From an uncultured Paracoccaceae bacterium (lineage in GTDB: Bacteria; Pseudomonadota; Alphaproteobacteria; Rhodobacterales; Rhodobacteraceae), in contig CAJXHQ010000265.1 of assembly GCA_913054485.1 (NCBI GenBank), positions 1 through 5,303 of the forward strand: DNA of 5,303 nt, read 5' to 3'. Numbering within the stretch: position 1 is the stretch's first letter; every line of letters starts with the position of its first letter. The position numbers and the translations under genes were made by a program. Positions 1 to 5,303 of the stretch are shown in pieces. Below the pieces are notes generated by a model. The model saw only the letters and a program-made list of their open reading frames with translations. It was not told the DNA's origin and did not search any database.

Positions 1-1190
1 TCGGCGTAGCTGCCGACCTTGATGACGCTGGTCAGCGGCGCGAACATTTCCTCGCGGTTGATGCGCATCTGGTTGGAGGTGTTCAGGAAGACGCCGGGCG
101 ACATGTAGAAGCCGTCGTGCGGCATCTCCAGACGCTGACCGCCGCAGGCCAGCTCGGCCCCTTCGGACTGACCCAGATCGACATAGGCGAGGTTCTCGTC
201 CAGCTGCTGCTGGCTGACCACCGGACCCATCTGGGTGCCGGCTTCCAGAGCGTGGCCGACTTTCATCGCCTGTGTGGCGACCAGCAGTTTCTCGACGAAT
301 GCGTCGTGCACGCCCGCATGCACCACCAGACGCGACGATGCGGTGCATTTCTGGCCGGTGCCGCCGAAGGCGCCGCCCACGGCCAGCGATACGGCCAGAT
401 CCAAGTCAGCATCGTCCATCACCGCCAGCGCGTTCTTGGAGCCCATCTCCATCTGCACTTTGGTGAGGTTCTGGATGGCAGCTGCGGCAATGCCCTTGCC
501 GACCGGAACCGAACCAGTGAAGGAGATCGCGTTGACTTTGGGGCTTTCCACCAGCCGCTGGCCGATCGAGCGGCCCGAGCCCATGACGAGGCTGAACAGA
601 CCCTTGGGGATGTCCTGCCGGCTGATGATCTCGGTCAGGGCCACGGCGGAAGCGGGCGTGATGTTGGCAGGCTTCCAGATCACTGCGTTGCCGTAGCAAA
701 GCGCCGGGGCGATCTTCCAGGATGCGGTCGCGGTCGGGAAGTTCCAGGGGGAGATGATGGCCACAACGCCAACCGCTTCGCGGCGCACGTCCACCTCGAT
801 ATCGGGGCGCACGCTATCGGCGTTTTCACCGATCTGGCGCAGGGTTTCGGCGGCGTAATAGGTGAAGAACTGGCCGGCGCGGAACACTTCGCCCTTGCCT
901 TCGGCCAGCGGCTTGCCTTCTTCGCGCGCCAAAAGCGTGCCCAGTTCTTCGGCGCGCGCCATCAGCTCGTTGCCGATATTCATCAGCACCGCCTGCTTGC
1001 GTTCGATCCCGTAGGCGGCCCATTCCGCCTGTGCCTGCTGCGCCTGATCGAGGGTTGCTTCCAGCTGATCTGCGCTGGCCTGGGCAAACATACCCACCAG
1101 GTCGCTCAGGTCCGACGGGTTGCGGTTTTCGATCTCGCTTTCGCCAGAAATCCATTCGCCAGCGATCAGGTTCAGCTTGGTCTCGGTCAT
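1..1190 (-). CDS. Aldehyde dehydrogenase (ketoglutarate-semialdehyde dehydrogenase-like), 3' end beyond window
   Basis: Oxidises an aldehyde to a carboxylate with NAD(P)+ in the cytoplasm. I translated 396 codons from ATG at 1190 to the left edge; the family is about 480 residues, so roughly 85 C-terminal residues are missing. All catalytic landmarks in range are present: SPWNFP with Asn150, WKPA with Lys173, SFTGSVPVGK (cofactor loop, about 223-232), general base Glu248 in EMGSKN, nucleophile Cys282 in TGQKCTASSR, and Glu381 in EEMFAP (the family usually has ExFGP). TGQxCTAxSR together with the E-M-G-x-K-N form resembles the alpha-ketoglutarate-semialdehyde dehydrogenase group of sugar-acid and hydroxyproline catabolism, but substrate cannot be read from sequence, so no symbol is given. 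The start is supported by an AAGGGG ribosome site (1197-1202 on this strand), 6 nt upstream. It is divergent from a LysR gene, the usual layout for a regulator and its target. Confidence 0.95.
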   Translation of the reverse strand, partial: MTETKLNLIAGEWISGESEIENRNPSDLSDLVGMFAQASADQLEATLDQAQQAQAEWAAYGIERKQAVLMNIGNELMARAEELGTLLAREEGKPLAEGKGEVFRAGQFFTYYAAETLRQIGENADSVRPDIEVDVRREAVGVVAIISPWNFPTATASWKIAPALCYGNAVIWKPANITPASAVALTEIISRQDIPKGLFSLVMGSGRSIGQRLVESPKVNAISFTGSVPVGKGIAAAAIQNLTKVQMEMGSKNALAVMDDADLDLAVSLAVGGAFGGTGQKCTASSRLVVHAGVHDAFVEKLLVATQAMKVGHALEAGTQMGPVVSQQQLDENLAYVDLGQSEGAELACGGQRLEMPHDGFYMSPGVFLNTSNQMRINREEMFAPLTSVIKVGSYA

Positions 1191-1284
1191 CGGGAGCCCC
1201 TTGATAAAATTTGAACAAGGATGGACTCGCGCAGTTATGTCAGTCAAATTCAAACCGCTGAACATAATTTCAGGAAAATTGAAA
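1191..1284. promoter_or_regulatory. Divergent control region between aldehyde dehydrogenase and LysR genes, candidate LysR operator
   Basis: This 94-bp stretch is clearly AT-richer than the flanking genes and must hold both divergent promoters. Seen directly: the dyad TTCA-N6-TGAA at 1249-1262, centred about 65 bp before the dehydrogenase start codon; the inverted pair AATTTGA (1208-1214) and TCAAATT (1244-1250); and a direct repeat TGAACA at 1212-1217 and 1259-1264, 47 bp apart. LysR-type regulators usually bind interrupted dyads in such divergent gaps, often of T-N11-A form; the match here is near but not exact. No convincing -35/-10 pair was found on either strand; isolated boxes exist (TTGACT on the minus strand at 1242-1247) without a partner at good spacing. 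Operator identity is inference. Confidence 0.4.
1272..1277 (+). promoter_or_regulatory. Ribosome binding site that selects the TTG start of the LysR gene
   Basis: AGGAAA lies 7 nt before TTG at 1285. The in-frame ATG at 1237 has only AAGG (1217-1220), 16 nt upstream, which is too far. This favours 1285 as the true start. A short dyad TTGA-N9-TCAA (1279-1295) overlaps the start codon and could allow autoregulation, though this is speculative. Confidence 0.5.
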
Positions 1285-2169
1285 TTGGCAATCAAAATCG
1301 AAATGCTGCGGGCTTTCAGCACGGTCGCCCGGACCGGCAACCTGTCCGAAGCCGCGCAGCGTCTGGGACGGACGCCCTCAGCGGTGTCAATGGTGCTGAA
1401 GTCGCTGGAGGATCATCTTGGCCAAAGGCTGTTTGAAAGCGACCGCAAGAACCGTCTGACGCCTCTGGGCGCGCAGGTGCTGGAGCTGGCACAGGAGGAG
1501 CTCAAGCAGTTTGACGGCACCATCCGTGCCATTGAAACCTGTGCGCAGGCCCCGCAAGGGCTGCTGCGGGCGGCGGCGGTGCCTTCGGTTGCGGCGCTGA
1601 TCTTTCCGGAGGTTCTGCGGCAGTTTGCAGGGGATTTCCCCTCGGTGCAGGTCGAGCTGCGCGATGCGGATTCCGCTTCGGTTGCCGATGCTTTGGCGCG
1701 CGGGCGGGTGGATATCGGCATCGCCTCCGTCCCGCATGGGGTGCGGGATGCAGAGCAGGAGCTGCTGTTCAGTGACCCTTTCGGGCTGATCTGCGCGCCG
1801 GATCACCAGCTGGCCAGGCAAACTGCGGACCCCGGCGTGCAAGAGGTCCGCGCGGCGGGCTTTCTGGGCAATGACCTCTGCCGTCTCCTGGACGGGGCGG
1901 TTGCGGCGGAACTGGTGCAGGGCGCGGCGGCGTCAGCGCAGAATACGCTGACCCTGATGGCCATGGTGCGGTCCGGCGGCTGGGTGACGGTTCTGCCGCG
2001 ACGGGTGGCAGAGCTTGATCCGGGAGGGCTGACGTTCCGGCCGGTCTCAGGCCTGGTGGCAGAGCGGCAGGTGCACCTGCTGCAGCGCCAGCGCCCCGTG
2101 CCACCGGAATATGCACTCCGATTTGCGGAGCTTATACGGTGGCGCGTCCGAAGCTTGTCAGCATCTTGA
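1285..2169 (+). CDS. LysR-family transcriptional regulator
   Basis: A 294-residue cytoplasmic DNA-binding regulator of normal family length. The N-terminal winged helix-turn-helix covers about residues 4-64: MLRAFSTVARTGNLSEAAQRL, the recognition-helix region GRTPSAVSMVLKSLEDHLG, then RLFESDRKNRLTPLG. The rest is a periplasmic-binding-protein-like effector domain (about 92-290), with the typical PEVLRQFAGDFPSVQVEL and ARGRVDIGIAS stretches. I prefer the TTG at 1285 because it begins the protein at AIKIEMLRAF, just before the HTH as in most LysR proteins, and has AGGAAA at good spacing. An ATG at 1237 would give 310 residues; a farther ATG at 1120 would overlap the dehydrogenase gene. It is divergent from the dehydrogenase and probably regulates it. 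Its co-inducer is unknown. The 71 bp after its stop separate it from the glycan genes, which need not be its targets. Confidence 0.95.
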   Translation: MAIKIEMLRAFSTVARTGNLSEAAQRLGRTPSAVSMVLKSLEDHLGQRLFESDRKNRLTPLGAQVLELAQEELKQFDGTIRAIETCAQAPQGLLRAAAVPSVAALIFPEVLRQFAGDFPSVQVELRDADSASVADALARGRVDIGIASVPHGVRDAEQELLFSDPFGLICAPDHQLARQTADPGVQEVRAAGFLGNDLCRLLDGAVAAELVQGAAASAQNTLTLMAMVRSGGWVTVLPRRVAELDPGGLTFRPVSGLVAERQVHLLQRQRPVPPEYALRFAELIRWRVRSLSAS

Positions 2170-2190
2170 TTCTGCGGGAGTATCCTTGAA

Positions 2191-2206
2191 CCCGGCAGTC
2201 GCCGGG
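2191..2206 (+). other. Short GC hairpin between LysR gene and glycan operon
   Basis: CCCGGC and GCCGGG pair perfectly (6 bp) around the loop AGTC, 22 nt after the LysR stop. No run of T follows (the next bases are CCGCG), so it is at best a weak or factor-assisted terminator, or a leader structure for the downstream gene. In GC-rich DNA a 6-bp stem can arise by chance. No clear promoter for the downstream operon was found in the 71-bp gap. Confidence 0.3.
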
Positions 2207-2225
2207 CCGCGTTTGGATCGCAACC

Positions 2226-2230
2226 GGAGG
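2226..2230 (+). promoter_or_regulatory. Ribosome binding site for the GTG start at 2241
   Basis: GGAGG sits 10 nt before the GTG codon that opens the SDR gene. It is the only strong Shine-Dalgarno match nearby and supports GTG as the start, which places the Rossmann GxxGxxG motif at residue 10, the normal distance for this family. Confidence 0.65.
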
Positions 2231-2240
2231 CAGGGCAGCA

Positions 2241-3089
2241 GTGCAGGAGTCTTCCACTTTGGTCCTGGGCGCAAGCGGCCGTATCGGGCAGGTGCTGCGC
2301 CATGTTTGGGGACGCGACGGGACAGTTTTGTGGCAATCCCGCAGGCATCACGACGGGCCGGGCTGGGCAGTCTTCCCGCCGCTGGAAGACCCGGCGGCGC
2401 TGGCAGTGGCCGCCGCCGGCCGCCAGATCCTCTGCCTTGCGGGCAGCGTACCGCACCGGGGGGCAGATCTTGCGGACAACCGAAGGCTGGCGCTTGCCGC
2501 GGTGCGGGCTGCCGGTCGCGGCGGGCGGGTGCTGCTGGCCTCTTCTGCAGCGGTCTACGGCGCGCAGCCCGGGTGTTTAACCGAGGACACTCCCTTGAAA
2601 CCGGTTTCGGAGTACGGCGCGGCGAAGGCGGACATGGAGCGCAGCGCGGCAAGGGAAGCAGAACTGCGGGGGGTGCGTCTCTGCGCCTTGCGGATCGGCA
2701 ATATTGCCGGGTTGGACGCTTCGCTTGGAGGCTGGCACCCGCGGTATTGCCTTGACCGGTTTCCCGGCGGGGCCACGCCCCGTCGCAGCTATATCGGCGC
2801 GAAGATACTGGCGCAGCTTCTGGCAGCCCTTCTGCGCCGCTCCTGTCTGCCGCCCACGCTGAATATCGCGCAACCCGGGACCGTCGAAATGTGCGCCTTG
2901 CTCCGTGCGGCAGGGCTGCCGTTCACGCTGCGCGCTGCGGCGGCACAGGCGATTTCTCTGGTCGAGCTGGACACGCGGCGGCTGTCAGCCTGTCTGCCGG
3001 CCGGGCTGCTCCGGCCGGCCGACCCCTCCGAAATGGCCAGGGAATGGGCCGGTTTGAAACAGCATGTGATGCGGGGGCAGGCCGGATGA
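2241..3089 (+). CDS. Extended SDR: NAD(P)-dependent nucleotide-sugar epimerase/4-reductase
   Basis: A 282-residue soluble enzyme of the NAD-dependent epimerase/dehydratase family. The Rossmann dinucleotide motif GASGRIG is at 10-16, preceded by a beta strand (TLVLG). The active site is intact: SSAAVYG (101-107, catalytic Ser102) and YGAAK (Tyr125, Lys129). RIGNIAG (151-157) and LDRF...RRSYIGAK (171-188) match the substrate-domain region of UDP-sugar epimerases and reductases. At 282 residues it is somewhat shorter than GalE-type proteins (about 310-340), the loss being in the C-terminal substrate domain. The stop overlaps the next start (ATGA, 3086-3089), so it is translationally coupled to the sugar-phosphate transferase. 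With a UDP-HexNAc 4,6-dehydratase downstream, the most economical role is 4-reduction of a UDP-4-keto-6-deoxy-HexNAc, like WreQ of Rhizobium etli. Simple C4 epimerisation is the alternative. The family is secure; the reaction is inferred. Confidence 0.9.
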   Translation: MQESSTLVLGASGRIGQVLRHVWGRDGTVLWQSRRHHDGPGWAVFPPLEDPAALAVAAAGRQILCLAGSVPHRGADLADNRRLALAAVRAAGRGGRVLLASSAAVYGAQPGCLTEDTPLKPVSEYGAAKADMERSAAREAELRGVRLCALRIGNIAGLDASLGGWHPRYCLDRFPGGATPRRSYIGAKILAQLLAALLRRSCLPPTLNIAQPGTVEMCALLRAAGLPFTLRAAAAQAISLVELDTRRLSACLPAGLLRPADPSEMAREWAGLKQHVMRGQAG

Positions 3090-3697
3090 ATTGGCGCAAA
3101 CGCCTGTTTGATCTCTCTTTTGCGGCGCTGCTCGCCGTCATCCTGGCGCCTGTTCTCCTGGGGCTGATCCTCTGGCTGATGTGGAAGGAAGGCCGCCCGG
3201 TTTTCTATGCCGCCGAACGGATGAAAGCGCCGGGGGCGGCTTTTTGCCTCTGGAAGCTGCGCACTATGGATGCTGAAGCCAAGGACAGCGGTGTATCAGG
3301 CGGCGACAAGGCGGTGCGGGTAACGGAAACCGGCGCCTGGTTGCGCGCCAGACGGCTGGATGAGCTGCCGCAGCTCTGGAATATCCTGCGCGGAGATCTG
3401 AGTTTTGTCGGCCCGCGTCCGCCGCTCCGGCAATATGTGGAGGCGCATCCGGAGCTTTACGCGCAGGTTCTGGAATCGCGCCCGGGCGTGACGGGCCTGG
3501 CTACAATCACTTATCACACACACGAAGCCGCGCTGTTGAGCCGCTGCAGGACAGCGGTGGAAACCGATGCGGTATATTCCCGCCGCTGTGTGCCCGCCAA
3601 GGCGCGCCTCGACCTGATTTACCAGCGCCGACAAAGCATCTGTTATGATTTCGACCTTGTGTTTCAAACGATCGGAAATCTGTTCCGGCGGGGCTGA
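3086..3697 (+). CDS. Polyprenyl-phosphate sugar-1-phosphate transferase (small, PglC-type bacterial sugar transferase)
   Basis: Moves a sugar phosphate from a UDP-sugar to undecaprenyl phosphate on the inner face of the cytoplasmic membrane, the first membrane step of O-antigen, capsule or exopolysaccharide repeat synthesis. At 203 residues it is the minimal monotopic form without the extra membrane domain of WbaP-type enzymes. Seen: KRLFDLSFA at the N-terminus; one hydrophobic segment (about 10-32) with a proline at 22, as in the re-entrant helix of PglC; KLRTMDAE (57-64); the catalytic Asp-Glu pair at 92-93 in LDELPQLWN; LRGDLSFVGPRPP (101-113); and RPGVTGLA (132-139). The C-terminal RRCVPAKARLDLIYQ region is typical of the family. 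ATG at 3086 overlaps the preceding stop, with only a weak G-rich ribosome site, so coupling is likely. Sugar specificity is not readable; QuiNAc-1-P, FucNAc-1-P or HexNAc-1-P are plausible from the neighbours. Confidence 0.95.
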   Translation: MNWRKRLFDLSFAALLAVILAPVLLGLILWLMWKEGRPVFYAAERMKAPGAAFCLWKLRTMDAEAKDSGVSGGDKAVRVTETGAWLRARRLDELPQLWNILRGDLSFVGPRPPLRQYVEAHPELYAQVLESRPGVTGLATITYHTHEAALLSRCRTAVETDAVYSRRCVPAKARLDLIYQRRQSICYDFDLVFQTIGNLFRRG

Positions 3698-3804
3698 GAT
3701 CACTCTTATTGTCGCAAAAGCCTCATCAATAGGGCCCTTGAGGAGCTATTGTTCAGGATGCTTTAAGGCGCGGTGTAACATCTGGTGTGCGAAGGAGAAT
3801 GGCT
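3698..3804 (+). other. Gap inside the glycan module with dyad and palindrome
   Basis: This 107-bp gap is visibly less GC-rich than the genes around it and breaks the tight spacing of the two upstream genes. Seen: CCTCA (3721-3725) and TGAGG (3739-3743) form a 5-bp inverted pair enclosing the 8-bp palindrome AGGGCCCT (3731-3738). No T-tract follows, so a classical terminator is not supported. No good -35/-10 pair was found; TTGAGG (3738-3743) with CTTTAA (3761-3766) at 17-bp spacing is the nearest but is poor. I could not read remnants of the missing membrane domain of the downstream dehydratase in it. Confidence 0.3.
3792..3797 (+). promoter_or_regulatory. Ribosome binding site favouring a TTG start for the dehydratase
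   Basis: AAGGAG is a strong Shine-Dalgarno match. It is 7 nt from TTG at 3805 (ideal) but only 1 nt from ATG at 3799 and lies downstream of GTG at 3787, which has no site of its own nearby. Spacing therefore points to 3805, although annotation tools may choose 3799 or 3787; the proteins would differ by at most six residues. Confidence 0.5.
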
Positions 3805-5037
3805 TTGGCTTGGTTCCCGTTGCACTTTGTTGCTCAAGTCCTGTCCCGCGCGCGGGTCTTCGCCGCGGCGCTTTGCAAGACCCGCCGCCGGGTGCCTGCC
3901 GCGGCCCCGCCGCAGGCCTTCCTCGGGCGGCCGCAGCGGCACTTGGTGCCGGGGCGCGCCGCCGGAGTATATGCCGGGCGCAGTGTTCTGGTGTCTGGCG
4001 CAGGCGGGTCGATCGGATCGGAGCTGTGCCGCCAGCTGCTGTCTTGCAGCCCGCGCTGTCTGGTGCTGTACGAGCTTAGCGAATTGGCGTTGTACACGGT
4101 GCTGCAGGAACTGGCGCCAAGCGCCGCGCGCGCCGGGGTGGAGCTGGTGCCAGTGCTGGGGTCCGTTACCGATTCCGTTCAGGTGAAGCAGGTCTTGGGG
4201 CAGAATGGAGTGCAGGTCGTGCTCCATGCTGCCGCCTATAAGCACGTGCCTCTGGTCGAGGCAAACCCGTTGCCGGGGCTGGCCAATAATGTGCTTGGCA
4301 CCCGGACCCTGGCTCGCGCGGCCGGTCAGGCCGGGGTGGAACGGTTCATCCTGATTTCGTCGGACAAGGCGGTCCGGCCCGCGAATATCATGGGCGCGTC
4401 CAAGCGCATGGCGGAACAGGTCGTGCAGGATCTGGCCAGCCGCAGCACCGGCACTGTTTTCTCCATGGTGCGTTTCGGCAATGTGCTGGGCTCTTCCGGT
4501 TCGGTTCTGCCCCTGTTTCAGGCACAGGTTGCCCGTGGCGGCCCGGTGACGGTGACGGATCCCGCGGCCCGGCGGTATTTCATGACCATTGGCGAGGCCG
4601 TGCAGCTGGTGCTGACCGCCGGCGCAGAGGCGCAGGGCGGCGAGGTCTATATGCTCGACATGGGGATGCCGGTATCGGTGCTGCAGCTGGCCCGGCAAGT
4701 GATCGAGAGTGCCGGCTTCACGGTGCAGGGCGCAGATCATCCGGACGGCGGTATTGCCATCAAATTCATCGGGCTGCGCCCCGGTGAAAAACTGGAGGAA
4801 GAGCTGGCCCTGACAGCGGAGCGGACAGCCACGGCCCACCCCAAGATATTCAGTCTGCAGGAGGCGCAGGTGTCCGAAATTGAGGTGGCGGCCATGCTGC
4901 GCGGATTGCGCCATGCGCTTGCCGCCGGAAATTCGCAAGCAGCCCGGGATCTGGCGGCCCGCAGGGTGGAAAGTTTCAGCGCTGCCGGGCCGGCTTCAGA
5001 CCGGCAGGCCGGAGGGCAGGCCAGGGGGAAGACCTGA
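3805..5037 (+). CDS. WbpM/CapD-type UDP-HexNAc 4,6-dehydratase, lacking the N-terminal membrane domain
   Basis: Predicted to convert a UDP-HexNAc (typically UDP-GlcNAc) to its 4-keto-6-deoxy form using bound NAD(P). 410 residues from TTG. The catalytic domain starts near residue 58 (AGRSVLVSGAGGSIGSEL, GxxGxxG at 65-71). It continues with HAAAYKHVPLVE (142-152), NNVLGT (161-166), LISSDKAVRPANIMGASKR (183-201), MVRFGNVLGSSGSVLPLF (221-238) and GLRPGEKLEEEL (323-334). The active site has Met196 where short PseB/FlaA1 enzymes have Tyr, with Lys200: the MxxxK form of the long class. Long-class proteins carry about four membrane helices and a second nucleotide-binding-like domain, about 600 residues or more in all. 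Here these are absent, but FLGRPQ (39-44) looks like the linker that precedes the Rossmann fold in that class. Residues 1-38 are unrecognised, mildly hydrophobic, then Arg/Ala/Pro-rich. The C-terminal tail (about 390-410) is low-complexity. Confidence 0.92.
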   Translation: MAWFPLHFVAQVLSRARVFAAALCKTRRRVPAAAPPQAFLGRPQRHLVPGRAAGVYAGRSVLVSGAGGSIGSELCRQLLSCSPRCLVLYELSELALYTVLQELAPSAARAGVELVPVLGSVTDSVQVKQVLGQNGVQVVLHAAAYKHVPLVEANPLPGLANNVLGTRTLARAAGQAGVERFILISSDKAVRPANIMGASKRMAEQVVQDLASRSTGTVFSMVRFGNVLGSSGSVLPLFQAQVARGGPVTVTDPAARRYFMTIGEAVQLVLTAGAEAQGGEVYMLDMGMPVSVLQLARQVIESAGFTVQGADHPDGGIAIKFIGLRPGEKLEEELALTAERTATAHPKIFSLQEAQVSEIEVAAMLRGLRHALAAGNSQAARDLAARRVESFSAAGPASDRQAGGQARGKT

Positions 5038-5110
5038 CCCGGAACCTGACCGGCACTCTGCGGCGCGAATCGATCAGGAATCACTGATATAGTCTCTGTT
5101 TAAGGGGAAT

Positions 5111-5139
5111 GTGCCGGCCGGAGCGAATCCGGCCGGCAC
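5111..5139. terminator. Perfect 12-bp hairpin between convergent genes
   Basis: GTGCCGGCCGGA (5111-5122) pairs without mismatch with TCCGGCCGGCAC (5128-5139) around the 5-nt loop GCGAA. It lies 73 bp after the dehydratase stop and 16 bp from the stop of the opposing RND gene, where a shared bidirectional terminator is expected. Neither side has a real U-tract (ATTAATAT on the plus side, ATTCCCC on the minus side), so termination may be weak or the structure may mainly protect 3' ends. The rest of 5038-5155 holds only a minor 5-bp inverted pair (ATCAG 5073-5077, CTGAT 5084-5088) and no gene that I can support. Confidence 0.65.
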
Positions 5140-5155
5140 ATTAATATGCGGCGGG

Positions 5156-5303
5156 TTATGCCGCTTGGGCTGCCAGCCGGCGTTTTTCTTCGCGCCCGAA
5201 GAAGATCAGGTAGAAGACCGGCGCTGCCACCAGCGTCAGGATGGTGGCAAAGGCCAGGCCGCCCATGATAGTCACCGCCATGGAGACGAAGAAGGCATCG
5301 GTC
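5156..5303 (-). CDS. RND efflux transporter permease, C-terminal end only (gene enters from right edge)
   Basis: The 48 last codons plus stop (TAA at 5156-5158 on this strand) of an inner-membrane proton-driven RND pump (AcrB/HAE1 or MMPL-like superfamily). The fragment reads MAVTIMGGLAFATILTLVA, then APVFYLIFFGREEKRR and a short Ala/Gln end. This is the final transmembrane helix of RND permeases, where the family typically shows P-M-A-x-x-x-x-G-G-L-x-x-A-T-x-x-T-L followed by x-P-V-x-Y, with a basic cytoplasmic tail. Substrate and partner genes (periplasmic adaptor, outer-membrane channel) lie outside the window. It is convergent with the glycan module and is probably unrelated to it functionally. 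Identification rests on a short piece, so the superfamily is fairly secure but the subfamily is not. Confidence 0.85.
   Translation of the reverse strand, partial: TDAFFVSMAVTIMGGLAFATILTLVAAPVFYLIFFGREEKRRLAAQAA

Noticed and set aside
117..1214. Open plus-strand frame of 365 codons opposite the aldehyde dehydrogenase gene.
   Set aside because: It is His/Gly/Ala-rich with no family motif, and the minus strand carries a complete set of ALDH catalytic motifs across the same bases. Long antisense frames are common in GC-rich genes.
1120..1284. Upstream extension of the LysR gene to the ATG at 1120 or at 1237.
   Set aside because: 1120 would overlap the dehydrogenase start region by 71 bp and add non-homologous residues; 1237 lacks a properly spaced ribosome site and would add 16 residues before the usual LysR N-terminus.
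1803..2456. Minus-strand frame of 217 codons across the LysR end and SDR start.
   Set aside because: Arg/Pro/Cys-rich shadow translation, antisense to two motif-supported genes.
2111..2755. Plus-strand frame of 214 codons overlapping the end of the LysR gene and the start of the SDR gene.
   Set aside because: Gly/Arg-rich low-complexity translation; both flanking genes have clear motifs in other frames and a good ribosome site supports the GTG at 2241.
3645..4079. Plus-strand frame of 144 codons spanning the transferase end and dehydratase start, considered as a remnant of the missing membrane domain.
   Set aside because: Its translation is Cys/Arg/Pro-rich with no hydrophobic helices and no resemblance to the WbpM/CapD N-terminus.
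3763..4938. Open minus-strand frame of 391 codons opposite the dehydratase.
   Set aside because: His/Gln/Arg-rich translation without a recognisable fold; the plus strand has continuous dehydratase motifs throughout.
4980..5020. Repeated CCGGC/GCCGG words near the end of the dehydratase gene, considered as a repeat or terminator.
   Set aside because: They lie within the coding low-complexity tail and are expected from the GC-rich codon use; no extended stem or tandem unit forms.

Overview
This window is GC-rich DNA, densely packed with genes. It looks like an alphaproteobacterium, most likely a Rhodobacterales (Roseobacter-group) species. That placement rests on the protein sequences as I remember those families, plus GTG/TTG start use and codon bias; no search was run. 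I see no tRNA, rRNA, CRISPR array, insertion sequence, prophage gene or other sign of a mobile element.

Layout. (1) 1-1190, minus strand: the N-terminal ~80% of an NAD(P)+-dependent aldehyde dehydrogenase, closest by motif to the alpha-ketoglutarate-semialdehyde dehydrogenase-like group; its 3' end lies off the left edge. (2) 1191-1284: a short AT-richer divergent control region with several small dyads. (3) 1285-2169, plus: a LysR-family regulator, probably starting at TTG and probably controlling the divergent dehydrogenase. (4) 2241-5037, plus: a three-gene surface-glycan module made of an extended SDR (nucleotide-sugar epimerase/reductase), a small polyprenyl-phosphate sugar-phosphate transferase overlapping it by ATGA, and, after a 107-bp gap, a WbpM/CapD-type UDP-HexNAc 4,6-dehydratase. 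(5) 5111-5139: a perfect 12-bp hairpin between convergent genes. (6) 5156-5303, minus: the last 48 residues of an RND efflux permease.

How they may work together. The dehydratase would turn UDP-GlcNAc into a 4-keto-6-deoxy sugar, the SDR would reduce or epimerise it to a UDP-6-deoxy-HexNAc (for example UDP-QuiNAc), and the transferase would load the sugar phosphate onto undecaprenyl phosphate to start an O-antigen, capsule or exopolysaccharide repeat. The set parallels the Rhizobium etli WreV/WreQ/WreU trio; the exact sugar is inference.

Most notable points. The dehydratase keeps the Met-type active site (MxxxK) typical of the long, membrane-anchored WbpM/CapD class but has no membrane domain: the family's N-terminal half is missing and replaced by ~40 unrecognised residues. 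Nothing here demands a wholly new system; the best leads are this truncated dehydratase and the compact glycan-initiation module.
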